From contig DGKK01000023.1 of NCBI GenBank assembly GCA_002387725.1, positions 19,522 through 70,884 of the forward strand: DNA of 51,363 nucleotides, written 5' to 3'. This stretch comes from Nitrospirae bacterium UBA4572 (GTDB lineage: Bacteria; Nitrospirota; Leptospirillia; Leptospirillales; Leptospirillaceae). Position numbers and translations under genes: made by a program. The notes under the pieces were generated by a model that was given only the letters and a program-made list of their open reading frames with translations, was not told where the DNA came from and made no database searches. Shown here piece by piece: positions 27,296 to 36,475 of this stretch (position 1 is the first letter of the stretch; each line of letters opens with the position of its first letter).

Positions 27296-28342
27296 ATGGG
27301 CCGCTATTCCGAAACCAAGGAAGAAAGTGCCGAAATCCTGAGGCTCGTCCTCCGGAAGATGACGGAATGGAACCTTTCCTTTACACCGGTCCACTACACC
27401 GTCGTCTACGAATACGTTTCCGGCGTTAACGCCTCCCTCAAACGAGCCATCGACGACCTCCTCGCCTCCGGGCCTATCACCGACGTGCAGGCCGAAGAGC
27501 TCTACTATGGCTTCATCGTCCCCGAAGAAGCCCTTCCCGCACTGGAATCCCGCCTCTTTCTCACCGATGAAACACTGGCGATCCTCGAAAAGATGTCCCA
27601 GTCGGCCGCCGCCACCTCCGAAACCACCCAAAAGGCCAGATTCGGTATCCTCTCCCAGCACAACGCCCTCAAAACGGCCGATGTCGTGGATACGGCACTT
27701 CTCCAGACGGTGATTGCCCGGCTGGCCGGCGAGACCAAAAAGCTCATCGAGACCAGCGACGCCCTGGAGACCCAGCTCAAAAAAAGCCAAAAAGAAATCG
27801 AAATTCTAAAAAACGAACTGAGCGCCGCCGCTCAGGCCTCGTCAATCGACCCCCTGACAGGGGTCATCAACAGACGCGGATTCGAGATGCGGATCACAGA
27901 GTGCCTCAAGGCCCAGGAGTCGCGCCAGGGCGAGTGCTCCGTTCTTTTTATCGACATCGACAACTTCAAGAAGATCAACGACGACCACGGCCACTCGGTG
28001 GGGGACCGCATACTCCTCGCCGTCGCACAGGTCCTCAAGGGCAAGACCCGGGGAGACGATATCGTAGCCCGCTTCGGCGGGGAAGAGTTCGTCGTCGTCC
28101 TTCCCTCGACCCCCATCGACAAGGCCCACATCGTTGCCGAGAATATCCGGCAGAATGTCGAACGGATCGCCCTCCTCTCGGCGAAGGACAACAAGACCAT
28201 CGGGACGGTTACCGTCTCCATCGGGATCGATGTCCACAAGTCGGGACAGGCCTGGCAGAAGACGGTTGAGCGGGCCGACCAGGCCATGTACCAGTCAAAA
28301 AAGGATGGAAAGAACCGCACGACCGCCTACTTTCAAATCTAG
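27296..28342 (+). CDS. Diguanylate cyclase (GGDEF domain)
   Basis: Makes c-di-GMP from GTP. 348 residues: an uncharacterised helical N-terminus (1-130), a coiled-coil stretch (145-180) and a GGDEF domain (185-345) with SIDPLTGVINRRGFE, active-site GGEEF at 261-265 and an inhibitory-site RGDD (252-255) exactly five residues before it, so product inhibition is likely. No membrane segment or known sensor domain is seen. Own unit after the rplT terminator; AGGAG lies eleven bases upstream of the ATG. It converges with the c-di-GMP sensor gene at a 2-base gap. Confidence 0.93.
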   Translation: MGRYSETKEESAEILRLVLRKMTEWNLSFTPVHYTVVYEYVSGVNASLKRAIDDLLASGPITDVQAEELYYGFIVPEEALPALESRLFLTDETLAILEKMSQSAAATSETTQKARFGILSQHNALKTADVVDTALLQTVIARLAGETKKLIETSDALETQLKKSQKEIEILKNELSAAAQASSIDPLTGVINRRGFEMRITECLKAQESRQGECSVLFIDIDNFKKINDDHGHSVGDRILLAVAQVLKGKTRGDDIVARFGGEEFVVVLPSTPIDKAHIVAENIRQNVERIALLSAKDNKTIGTVTVSIGIDVHKSGQAWQKTVERADQAMYQSKKDGKNRTTAYFQI

Positions 28343-28344
28343 CC

Positions 28345-31212
28345 CTAAACCTCGTTTTTGGCCGACTTGCCCCCCTCCTTTGGACGGCTGATATGATAGG
28401 CTCCGAGAATCGCCGCCAAAAGTTCCTCTCCCGAGCGCTGAAAATCCTGGTCGACGACTTCCGTCACCGTTCCGTAGGTCACGAGGGAGCGTACAAAATA
28501 CGCCATGTGCCGGTGGAACTCCTCGTGGAGGACCATGAGAGGATCCTCCCGATGAATCCCGAGCCTCTCTAAGGCCTCCTGCACCGGACAGTTCTCCGCC
28601 TCGGCAAGACGTCTCGGATCGAAGAGGGTCGGGCTTACACGAACATTCCGGCTCATCCGTCCGTGCAGTGCAAGCGTCAAGGCATAGAGGCCAAAGAGGG
28701 TCGTCGGATGGGAACGTCGATCCGGCACGAAGCCTTCGAGGAAGGCCAGGATCCCATCGAAAGGCAAGGGGCGGGAGAGGGCATATCCCTGAAGCATATC
28801 GATCTCCATGGACCGCATGGCATCGAGGACGCCCTCCGTCTCCACCCCCTCGACCACAAGCGTTAGCCCCATGCGACTCACAAGCTCCTGGACCGCCCCG
28901 ACAAAGTGAAGGTCCCGGGGATTGTCTTCGATGGTGCGGATGAAGCCCTGATCGAGCTTCACCTTGTCCACCGGAAGCTCCTTGAGACGAAGAAGAGAGG
29001 AGTACGCCGATCCCACATCGTCCATGGCGAGCCTCACCCCCAGGTTCCTCAGGTGGTGCAGGGTCTCAAGGATCCCAGAGTTTTCGGCAAAATCCCGGGC
29101 CTCGAGAATTTCCAGAAAGATCCGACCGGAAGCAACAGAAGCCCCTTCCAGCATCTGCCCCAAACAGGTCACACACTCCTCGGTCACCGACTGGGGGTCG
29201 ACATTCACCGACACCCACAAATCGGGAAATCTCTCCGAAAGCGCCGGAATATCCACCAGAACACGTTCCAGAACCTGCCGGGTGAGCTCAAAGAGATCCG
29301 AACTTGAAAGGCTTCCCAGGAACTCTCGGGGGGAGAGAAGGATCCCGTCATCCCCCTTGAGGCGGGCCAAGGCCTCAAGTCCCACCAACGCATTTTTCCC
29401 AAGATCGAGAATCGGCTGATAGAAGACCACGAGATGTCGTGTCGCCAGGAGCTGCTGTGCCGGATTTTTCCGGACCGCCACCCCCTCCCCGAAGACCACC
29501 CAGACCGTTTCCCTGTCCGATTTGTGGGCCTTGCTCTCATACAGGGCCTGATCGGCCAGACGAAGGAGCGCATCGGGGCTCTCAGCCTCTGGCTCGCCCT
29601 CGGTCGTGGCCACCCCCATGGAGACCCCCACCTGCACACCCTCCCCCCCCGGAAGGAGGAATTCCCGACCGATCGCCTCGGCCACCCGGCGAAGGACCTC
29701 CAGGAGCTCCTCCGTCCCGGCGTAGTTCTCCACCAGGAGAACGAATTCGTCTCCTCCCAGCCGGGCCAGGAAGTCCGTCTTTCTCAGCACCCTCCCCACA
29801 CGCTCTCCGATGGCCATGAGAAGACGATCCCCCGCTTCATGGCCAAAGCGATCGTTCACCGGCTTGAAGCCATCGAGATCGATCATGACCACGGCCAGGT
29901 TGATCCGGTAGCGCTGCGACCGCTCGAAGGCCATGGCGAAGGCCCGGTCGAGGGCTCGCCGGTTGGGAAGTCCCGTCAGGCGGTCGTGGAGGGACTCGTG
30001 CTCAAGCCGCTGGGAAACCTCGACAATCTCGGTGACATCCCTCTGGACTCCCACGAACTCCACGAGGCGGCCGCTCTCATCCCGCACCGGAGAGATGGTC
30101 AGAAGATTCCAGAAGGGAGATCCGTCCTTCCGATAGTTGAGGATCTGCCCCCGGAAGGGGCGTTCCCCTTCGATGGCCCTCCGGATCTCCTCCACCGTCT
30201 TTGACTCGGTCCCCTCTCCCTGGAGAATCCGGAGGTTCTTCCCCTGGACCTCCTCCTGGGAGTATCCGGTGATGGTGGTAAAGGATTCGTTGACGAAGAG
30301 GATCTTTCCGTCGAGATCGGATATCGACACCCCCTCGCCCACGGCCGCCACCGCCGAGGAGAGCACGCGGTCCCGCCGTTTCTCGTCGAGACGATCGAGC
30401 CCTTCGGAGATCATCATCGCCATCTCCCGAAGGAGATCCTGCAGGGAGTCGTCGAATGTCTCCTCCTTCACCAAGTAGAGGGCCAAAAGCCCCCAGGGCC
30501 GACCGCGGCGAAAAAGAGGAAGGAGTCCAAGGTTGGCCAGGCCATGGGCCTCCAAATGGAGCGCCTGGGGGCGGCCGGCAAACTCCCGGGCAAGGTCGAG
30601 GTTGAAGATCGGCTCTCCCGATCGCCAGACCCGTGTCGACGGCCCCCCTCCTTCGGAGAGACCCTCCTCGATCGTGATCGAAAGTCCTTCCATGTAGGGG
30701 ATCGCCCCGGCCGCACCCAGGAACCGAAGCCTTCCTCCCTCCATGGGAACCCCGATCCAGGCCAGGGCGATTTCTCCCAACTCCGCAACCCTGTCGCAGA
30801 TCTCCTGGTAGAGGCCCTCCTCCTCTCCCCTCTCCGCCAGAATCCGCGTCACCCGGGCCAGGAGGTTCCGAAAGCGCGAGAGCCTCTCCACCGCCAACGC
30901 CAGTTCGTGGCGCTCCGTGACATCCACCACCGTCCAGACGAGCATGTCGGCCGTCGCATCGGGAACGCAGTGCACAAAGGCATCCGCCCAGACCCTCTTC
31001 CCGTCGGAGCGGCGGCGGAAGGTGATGTCCCGGTCAAAGGCCTTCCCTTCCGACAGGGCCCGGGCGGCCAGCTCTCCCACCTTGGAAAACCCCTCCTCGT
31101 CGAAATAGATCTCCCGCACGGACTTTCCCACGATCTCCGCCCGGGAGGAGAATCCGAAAATCCGCAGGAAAGCCTCGTTGGCCGCGACGACCACGCGCTC
31201 CGGATAGCGCAC
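28345..31212 (-). CDS. PAS-GAF-PAS-GGDEF-EAL protein, C-terminal part of split sensor
   Basis: Synthesises and/or degrades c-di-GMP. Residues from the GTG at 31212: PAS 1-105, GAF 120-275, PAS 285-400, GGDEF 405-570 with intact GGDEF (486-490) and an RKTD inhibitory site, EAL 590-835 with EAL (613-615), LAMDDVGSAYSSL, VDKVKLDQGF and VVEGVET. Both active sites look usable. The last ~110 residues carry scattered His and Cys (ALHGRM, NCPVQEAL, HEEFHRHM) like a CZB zinc-binding domain. The frame is open upstream to 31420, where it reads IRKNQEKYAFLTLYLDHE, the missing end of the GAF domain in the preceding gene. The GTG at 31212 is therefore not a true start. Confidence 0.85.
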   Translation of the reverse strand: MRYPERVVVAANEAFLRIFGFSSRAEIVGKSVREIYFDEEGFSKVGELAARALSEGKAFDRDITFRRRSDGKRVWADAFVHCVPDATADMLVWTVVDVTERHELALAVERLSRFRNLLARVTRILAERGEEEGLYQEICDRVAELGEIALAWIGVPMEGGRLRFLGAAGAIPYMEGLSITIEEGLSEGGGPSTRVWRSGEPIFNLDLAREFAGRPQALHLEAHGLANLGLLPLFRRGRPWGLLALYLVKEETFDDSLQDLLREMAMMISEGLDRLDEKRRDRVLSSAVAAVGEGVSISDLDGKILFVNESFTTITGYSQEEVQGKNLRILQGEGTESKTVEEIRRAIEGERPFRGQILNYRKDGSPFWNLLTISPVRDESGRLVEFVGVQRDVTEIVEVSQRLEHESLHDRLTGLPNRRALDRAFAMAFERSQRYRINLAVVMIDLDGFKPVNDRFGHEAGDRLLMAIGERVGRVLRKTDFLARLGGDEFVLLVENYAGTEELLEVLRRVAEAIGREFLLPGGEGVQVGVSMGVATTEGEPEAESPDALLRLADQALYESKAHKSDRETVWVVFGEGVAVRKNPAQQLLATRHLVVFYQPILDLGKNALVGLEALARLKGDDGILLSPREFLGSLSSSDLFELTRQVLERVLVDIPALSERFPDLWVSVNVDPQSVTEECVTCLGQMLEGASVASGRIFLEILEARDFAENSGILETLHHLRNLGVRLAMDDVGSAYSSLLRLKELPVDKVKLDQGFIRTIEDNPRDLHFVGAVQELVSRMGLTLVVEGVETEGVLDAMRSMEIDMLQGYALSRPLPFDGILAFLEGFVPDRRSHPTTLFGLYALTLALHGRMSRNVRVSPTLFDPRRLAEAENCPVQEALERLGIHREDPLMVLHEEFHRHMAYFVRSLVTYGTVTEVVDQDFQRSGEELLAAILGAYHISRPKEGGKSAKNEV

Positions 31213-31283
31213 GAGGTCGATCCCCGCCGCGGCATTCGAGAGAAGGGCCTCCGAGAGGGCCCGGGACTCCTCCTCCCGATGTT

Positions 31284-33128
31284 TCAGATCGAGGCGATCG
31301 AGCGCCAGCGAAAGGCTGGCGCCGATGGCATCGAGGATCTCCCGGAGCTCCGGCGAAAAGCTCTCCTCGTGGTCGAGGTAGAGGGTGAGAAAGGCGTATT
31401 TCTCCTGGTTTTTCCTGATAAGGACTTGGCGCTGGCCCGGATGCCGAATCGCGCCGCCCTCTCCCGCCAGGGAGCCATGAGGGGATTGTTCTCAAAGGAG
31501 GGATTGTAGACCGGAAGGCCCGACCTCCAGGACTGGCCGATCGGCCCCTGGCCTTCGGGCCTTGACGCGTCGACGGAGAGCGGAATCCCCTCGAGATATC
31601 CGGTCGCTCCGTCGCTTGCCAGATTCAGAATCTCTCCCGTCGCCGGATCGGGTCGCCCCACCCAGGCCAGAACCACCCCGGGAACATGCCGGGAAAGCCG
31701 ACAGAAAAGGTCCATGAGACTCGATTCGTCCTCGGCATCGGCCATGGCCTCGAGAAGTCGCCCCCGAAGGGTATTGTAGGAAAGAAGCTCCATGAGCCGG
31801 TCGTTCTTTTCCCTAAGGAGACCCGCCAGGCGCTCGCGTTCGGTAATGTCGACCCCCAGCGTCACGAGATAGCGGCCTCCTCCTTCATCGACCACCGTAT
31901 TGGTCCAACGGAAGAGCCGGCGCTCCCCCGACGGCCGGACCCAGTGATTTTCATACTCCCGGGCAATCGTCCGGGACCTCATGCGCTCGAAGAGGTCGTG
32001 GATGCCGGAGTGTTCATCCTCCGGAAGGAATCGCTCCCAGGCATAGGGCTCCTCCGGAACCCGCCCCTCGGGAAGCCCCATGAAATCCCGGGCCGCCCGG
32101 TTCATCCGAAGTATCCGGCCATCGGAGGCGATGACGAGCCCCACCGCCCCGGCCTCCTCGAAGACGGCCGCATCGAGGGCCGAAAGATCCCCGAGCGTTC
32201 GCAGGAGCCGTTCCTGCCGGCGGGAAAGAACGATGACCCCCATCCCGAGCCCCGAGAGAAAGAGCAAGCCGCTGATCTCAAGGCTCCAGCGAAGGTGTCC
32301 CACCCGTTTGTAGGCGAGAAAGGCGGTCCCGGGGGGCCAGGAGACAGTCACCCGAAAGGGATAGGACTCCACAGGAACCTGAAGGGACCGAGCAGGAGGA
32401 CCTGAGAGGTCCTCGGGGGTCGGGGTCTGCCCGGTATAGGAAAAATCCATGCGAAAGAGCGAAGGGACTCCCGGTGGAGGGGGCGGGAGGAGGGCGTCCA
32501 TCCGGACATGGGTCCGCACATAGAGCGAGGAGCCGGGAACAAGGGCCCCAAGGGGGAGGAGGGTCGTCCCGATAGCGGGAGAGAAGAAAGGGCGCCCCAC
32601 CCTCAGGGAGGGGTTGAAGGGAAGGGAGCGCATGGTACGGTCGACGACGGACGGGGTGAGAAGCGGCCCTCCCCCGCTCCGGGTCGACCAGAGGACGGGG
32701 CCCTCATATCCCTGCTGAATCTCAAAGTCGACCAGCCCCGGGTGGAGGGCCAGTAAGATCCGGATATCCTTCCGAAGTTCGGAGTCCGGTTGCCCCGCCT
32801 CATGGGGGGCAATGGCCGACGCGACAAAGCCCAGATCGATGAAGCGGGAGGAGAGGTTGCCGGAAAAGGCCTCTCCCGCCACAATCGCCGCCTGTCGCGC
32901 CCGGTCGCGAACATGTTCCCGGGCTTCGGCAAATTTGGAGATCTCGAAGAAGACGACGGATCCTCCGGAAAAGAGGAGGAGACTGACGACCAGAAGCTCC
33001 ACCCATCGGTCCAGAAGGGTCGCGACTGTCCTCTTCGTCCCGAAGAGAAAGGGTCGTTTCCTGTCGTCCGGAGAGCCGGAGGGAGCCCCCTCCCCGCCGG
33101 CCGATGGGGGTGCTTCCGGGGGGATCAC
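31284..33128 (-). CDS. Membrane PAS/GAF sensor, N-terminal part of split sensor
   Basis: Sensor head of the c-di-GMP protein. Membrane segments at about residues 43-62 and 283-302 bracket a ~220-residue periplasmic domain; then PAS/PAC (about 315-430, ending LVTLGVDITERERL) and a GAF domain (from about 450). At residue 568 (ASAK, bases 31421-31426) the frame is lost: the remaining ~46 residues are Ser/Arg-rich nonsense. Adding one base after AAG restores VLIRKNQEKY and joins the downstream gene, giving one protein of roughly 1,590 residues. GTG start overlaps the pheT stop (GTGA). Mutation or sequencing error cannot be told apart here. Confidence 0.85.
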   Translation of the reverse strand: MIPPEAPPSAGGEGAPSGSPDDRKRPFLFGTKRTVATLLDRWVELLVVSLLLFSGGSVVFFEISKFAEAREHVRDRARQAAIVAGEAFSGNLSSRFIDLGFVASAIAPHEAGQPDSELRKDIRILLALHPGLVDFEIQQGYEGPVLWSTRSGGGPLLTPSVVDRTMRSLPFNPSLRVGRPFFSPAIGTTLLPLGALVPGSSLYVRTHVRMDALLPPPPPGVPSLFRMDFSYTGQTPTPEDLSGPPARSLQVPVESYPFRVTVSWPPGTAFLAYKRVGHLRWSLEISGLLFLSGLGMGVIVLSRRQERLLRTLGDLSALDAAVFEEAGAVGLVIASDGRILRMNRAARDFMGLPEGRVPEEPYAWERFLPEDEHSGIHDLFERMRSRTIAREYENHWVRPSGERRLFRWTNTVVDEGGGRYLVTLGVDITERERLAGLLREKNDRLMELLSYNTLRGRLLEAMADAEDESSLMDLFCRLSRHVPGVVLAWVGRPDPATGEILNLASDGATGYLEGIPLSVDASRPEGQGPIGQSWRSGLPVYNPSFENNPLMAPWRERAARFGIRASAKSLSGKTRRNTPFSPSTSTTRRAFRRSSGRSSMPSAPAFRWRSIASI

Positions 33129-34885
33129 GGGTCGCCGCCGCTATGAGGAGAATCCCCATGGCCCTCCTCGGCCAGAAGCGCTCCGACATCGATTTCAAAG
33201 GCGGCCGTGGGCATGCGGATTCCCCAGAGATCGAGGGTGGCCGGATGGATCTCCCCCACCGCGGCGATCCGCTCCCCCCGGGGGCCCCTCAGGACCCCGC
33301 ACCGACCCGGAATGTAGGGGGGAAGATCCGCGGGCTCGAGAACAAGGCGTTGGTCAAAGCGGGCCAGAAGGGCCTCAAGCACCCCCTGGAGCTCGGAGAT
33401 CCCCGCCTGGGGGTGGGAGACCAATGCGGCGGCCAGGTGAAGATCCTTGAGGCCACGATCCCCGGAGGGAAGGGGCGAGAGCTCCATCGCCTCTCCCACC
33501 TCGAAGAGCCGGTGGGGATAGGGATGGCGGGCCGACCGTGATTCGGCGGCGAGAAGTCCCGAAAGAAGCGTGGGGCGGACCACCGCATAGTGCAGGGAGG
33601 CCGGGTTGTCGATTCTGACCAGAAAGTCGCCGCTTCTGCCCAGACGGGTCGTGACGGCGGGTTCTCCGGTGAGGATGTTGGAGAGAAGCTCGGTGAATCC
33701 CATCGCCAAAAAGGCCGTCCGGATTCGGTTTTCCACCTTGATCTTGGGGGCCGGGGATCCGGCGGTGAAGGCGCGGGGCATCACCGGAGCAAACGACGCG
33801 AACCCCCGTGCCACCAGATAGTCCTCCACCACATCCACCGCTCCCAGAAGGTCGTCCCGGTAAAAGGGCTGAAGAACCTCAAAGCCCGCCTCGGAGGCTC
33901 CCTCCCCCTTCCGGGAGATGGCCGGATACCCGAACCCCAGAAGAACCTCGATAAAGTCGAGGGGATCGGTTTTGGCTCCCAGCACCCGGGCCGGGAGTCC
34001 GGCGGGGACAAAGACCGAGAGGCCCGGAGAGGCCGGAGCCAGAAGATCCCAGCCCTCCCCCTTCGACAGAAGCGGCTCCACATGAAATCCCCGGTCGGAG
34101 AGGTTGGCCGCGAGGATGTTCAGAGCCAGGAGGATCCGCTGGGGATCGTTCCCGGTCGCCTCGACGAAGAGATCCCGATCGTCGGGCACGACCGCACCCG
34201 AGGTCTGGCTGTTGATCACCGGAGGCAGGGAAAGGATCTCCCCCTGGGCATCGGCGAGAACCGGCCAGGAGGAATGCGACGAGATGAGCGGGCCGTAGGC
34301 GATCCCCTTGGGATGGGTCGCCACGACCTCCCGAAGCGATCGGGGAGCGTCCTCCCCCAGGGGAACAAAGCGCGTGGTGTCGGGGTCGAGCAGCCGGAAG
34401 GACAAGGGAAAGGAGATCTCCTTCCTGCCCTTTAAAGGATAGACTCCGATGGCCAGGTCGGCCCTTTTCCGGCCGAAGAGCTCGGAGAGACGCTCCTGGG
34501 TCCCGATGAGGCCCGCCAGCCCCTCCTCCCCCAGCGTCCCCCCCGTCGCCCGGAATCCCCCCAAAAAGGGACGGACCCTGGAGAGCCCCGGATCCACCGA
34601 GATGTCGGGTGCCGTCCCCCTCTCCCGTTTCGCAGCCCGATCGAGGAAGCTGTAGGGCCGCCCCGGAAGCGGGATCCCTCCCCGAAGCTGCCGGGCGATC
34701 CCTTCCACGCTCCAGAGGTCGGGGCGGTTGGTATCGTTGAGCTCGATCTTGAATCGCCGGGTGGCGGGATCGAAGTGCTTCCATTCCCCCTTGACCCGGT
34801 CGAGAACCTGGTTCATGTCCTCGGGAGACAGGGGAGCGGGCAGGAGGCTGTTGAGGTCGTCGAGATGTCCTTCAAGGGTCGGCAA
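33125..34885 (-). CDS. pheT: Phenylalanyl-tRNA synthetase beta chain, archaeal/eukaryotic type
   Basis: 586 residues, far shorter than the ~800-residue bacterial PheT and lacking its N-terminal tRNA-binding and C-terminal anticodon domains. The pattern is that of archaeal and eukaryotic beta chains: FKIELNDTNRPDLWSVEGIARQLRG near the start, a B3/B4-like middle (VINSQTSGAVVPDDRDLFVEATG) and the core-like end (KVENRIRTAFLAMGFTELLSNILTG, HRLFEVGEA). TTG start with AAAGGA five bases upstream. 15 bases after pheS, and coupled to the sensor gene downstream. Confidence 0.9.
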   Translation of the reverse strand: MPTLEGHLDDLNSLLPAPLSPEDMNQVLDRVKGEWKHFDPATRRFKIELNDTNRPDLWSVEGIARQLRGGIPLPGRPYSFLDRAAKRERGTAPDISVDPGLSRVRPFLGGFRATGGTLGEEGLAGLIGTQERLSELFGRKRADLAIGVYPLKGRKEISFPLSFRLLDPDTTRFVPLGEDAPRSLREVVATHPKGIAYGPLISSHSSWPVLADAQGEILSLPPVINSQTSGAVVPDDRDLFVEATGNDPQRILLALNILAANLSDRGFHVEPLLSKGEGWDLLAPASPGLSVFVPAGLPARVLGAKTDPLDFIEVLLGFGYPAISRKGEGASEAGFEVLQPFYRDDLLGAVDVVEDYLVARGFASFAPVMPRAFTAGSPAPKIKVENRIRTAFLAMGFTELLSNILTGEPAVTTRLGRSGDFLVRIDNPASLHYAVVRPTLLSGLLAAESRSARHPYPHRLFEVGEAMELSPLPSGDRGLKDLHLAAALVSHPQAGISELQGVLEALLARFDQRLVLEPADLPPYIPGRCGVLRGPRGERIAAVGEIHPATLDLWGIRMPTAAFEIDVGALLAEEGHGDSPHSGGDP

Positions 34886-34900
34886 GGGAATCCTTTCGCG

Positions 34901-36475
34901 TTATCGGGGAAGGTCGGCAGGAGGGGAGGTGTGCGCCCACGAGCGCTCTTCGGCACGGATCATCCCGGAGAGGACCGAGAGATCGCCGGTAAAGAGATCG
35001 CGGATGTCGGAGAGCCCGAGACGGAACATGGCCATGCGGTCGATCCCCATGCCCCAGGCGATGACGGGAACCTCGACCCCCAGGGGACGGGTCACTTCCG
35101 GGCGAAAAAGGCCCGCACCGCCAAGCTCCATCCAGCCGAGCTCCGGATGGTGGGCATGAAGCTCCACCGATGGCTCCGTAAAGGGAAAATAGGCCGGCTT
35201 GTAATGAACCTGGTCCACGCCGGCGATCTCCCGGGCCAGAAGGGCCAGAAGGCCCAGGAGAGTCACAAAGCTGGCATCTTCCTCAAGGACGATCCCTTCC
35301 GCCTGGAAAAAGTCCACGGCATGGGTGGCGTCCACCTGGTCGTGGCGGAAACAGCGGGCGATGGCAAAATACTTCCCGGGAACGGAGGGTTTTTTGGAGA
35401 GGGTGCGGGAAGAGAGGGCCGTGCCCTGGCTCCTCATGAGAAGCCTCTTGGCCTGTTCGGGGTCGAAGCCCTGTCGCCACCCCCGGGTGGGAAGCGGCGC
35501 CTCCCGTCCCTCATGCGTCCTCGCCACGGCCTCCATGGGCCATTCGTGGGAATCCGTCGCCAGACGGGGCTCGGAGATCAGATAGATGTCGTGGATGTTC
35601 CGGGCGGGGTGGGTCTGGGGGATGAAAAGGGCGTCCATATTCCAGAACTCCGGCTCCACCAGGCTCCCGGTCATCTCGGCAAAGCCCAGCCGGACAAGAT
35701 GTCCCCGGACCTCCTCGAGGAACTCCCGGTAGGGATGCAGGTGGCCCTGCAGGGGGGGAGGCGCGTCGGCCCCCACCGAAAAGGGACGGAAGGTGCCCCC
35801 TTCCCAGCTCCGGGACTGGAGCATCTCCGGGGTGACATTGCCCAGAAGCTCTCCGCCGCTCTCGAGATCGGAAGGCGTGAGCCCCGCCTCCGGGGAGAGC
35901 CGGTAGGAGCGGAAACTTCTCACATCGAGGCGGATGAGGCCTTTCTCCTTGCCCCGGCGGCGCTGGTACTGGGAGAGAAGCTCCTGCTCCTCCTTCGGCA
36001 ATGACTCGAGGACGACCGGCGCCTCGGCCGACATCTTCAGAAGCTTTTTGAGCAGGAGCACCCCCGGGGGAAGGTCTCCTGCCCGCACGGCCTGCCCCCC
36101 CTCCACCTTGAGGGAGCCCGCATCCTTGAGCGCCCCCATCGCCTTCGAGGCCACGGAGGGATCCGGGAAGAGTCCCCGCAGGTCGCTCATCGGCCGGGGT
36201 CCCGCCGCCAGGGCCTCCATGATGATTTCCTCGGGGAGACCTTCGTCCAGGGCCGCAATCCCCTGATCGGTGGGTCTCAGCAACGTCTCTTCCCGGTCGA
36301 GGCGCTCCTCGATCAGCCCTCGCGACTTGACCATTTCGAGCCCCATCTGAACCTGGGCCGGAGAGAGCCCCGACATAGGGCCTAAATCGTCGGACGAGAG
36401 GAAGGATCCGGGGTCCTCCCGGGTTAGAAAGGGGCGAAGAAGCGCCCGCTCAACGGGATGGAGTGGCTGGGACAT
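34901..36475 (-). CDS. pheS: Phenylalanyl-tRNA synthetase alpha chain, archaeal/eukaryotic type
   Basis: 524 residues, against ~330-350 for bacterial PheS. The first ~200 residues are tandem winged-helix-like modules (LSPAQVQMGLEMVKSRGLIEER and similar), as in archaeal and eukaryotic alpha chains; the class II catalytic core follows with FWNMDALFIPQTHPARNIHDIY, FRHDQVDATHAVDFFQAEGI and the motif-3 region WGMGIDRMAMFRLGLSDIR. It begins 26 bases inside the end of the ABC ATPase gene, with AAGGA upstream. Together with pheT this is a whole synthetase of non-bacterial type. Confidence 0.92.
   Translation of the reverse strand: MSQPLHPVERALLRPFLTREDPGSFLSSDDLGPMSGLSPAQVQMGLEMVKSRGLIEERLDREETLLRPTDQGIAALDEGLPEEIIMEALAAGPRPMSDLRGLFPDPSVASKAMGALKDAGSLKVEGGQAVRAGDLPPGVLLLKKLLKMSAEAPVVLESLPKEEQELLSQYQRRRGKEKGLIRLDVRSFRSYRLSPEAGLTPSDLESGGELLGNVTPEMLQSRSWEGGTFRPFSVGADAPPPLQGHLHPYREFLEEVRGHLVRLGFAEMTGSLVEPEFWNMDALFIPQTHPARNIHDIYLISEPRLATDSHEWPMEAVARTHEGREAPLPTRGWRQGFDPEQAKRLLMRSQGTALSSRTLSKKPSVPGKYFAIARCFRHDQVDATHAVDFFQAEGIVLEEDASFVTLLGLLALLAREIAGVDQVHYKPAYFPFTEPSVELHAHHPELGWMELGGAGLFRPEVTRPLGVEVPVIAWGMGIDRMAMFRLGLSDIRDLFTGDLSVLSGMIRAEERSWAHTSPPADLPR

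Noticed and set aside
31034..31495. Separate gene at the sensor junction
   Set aside because: Gly/Arg/Pro-rich third-frame shadow; the frameshift explanation accounts for both real frames.
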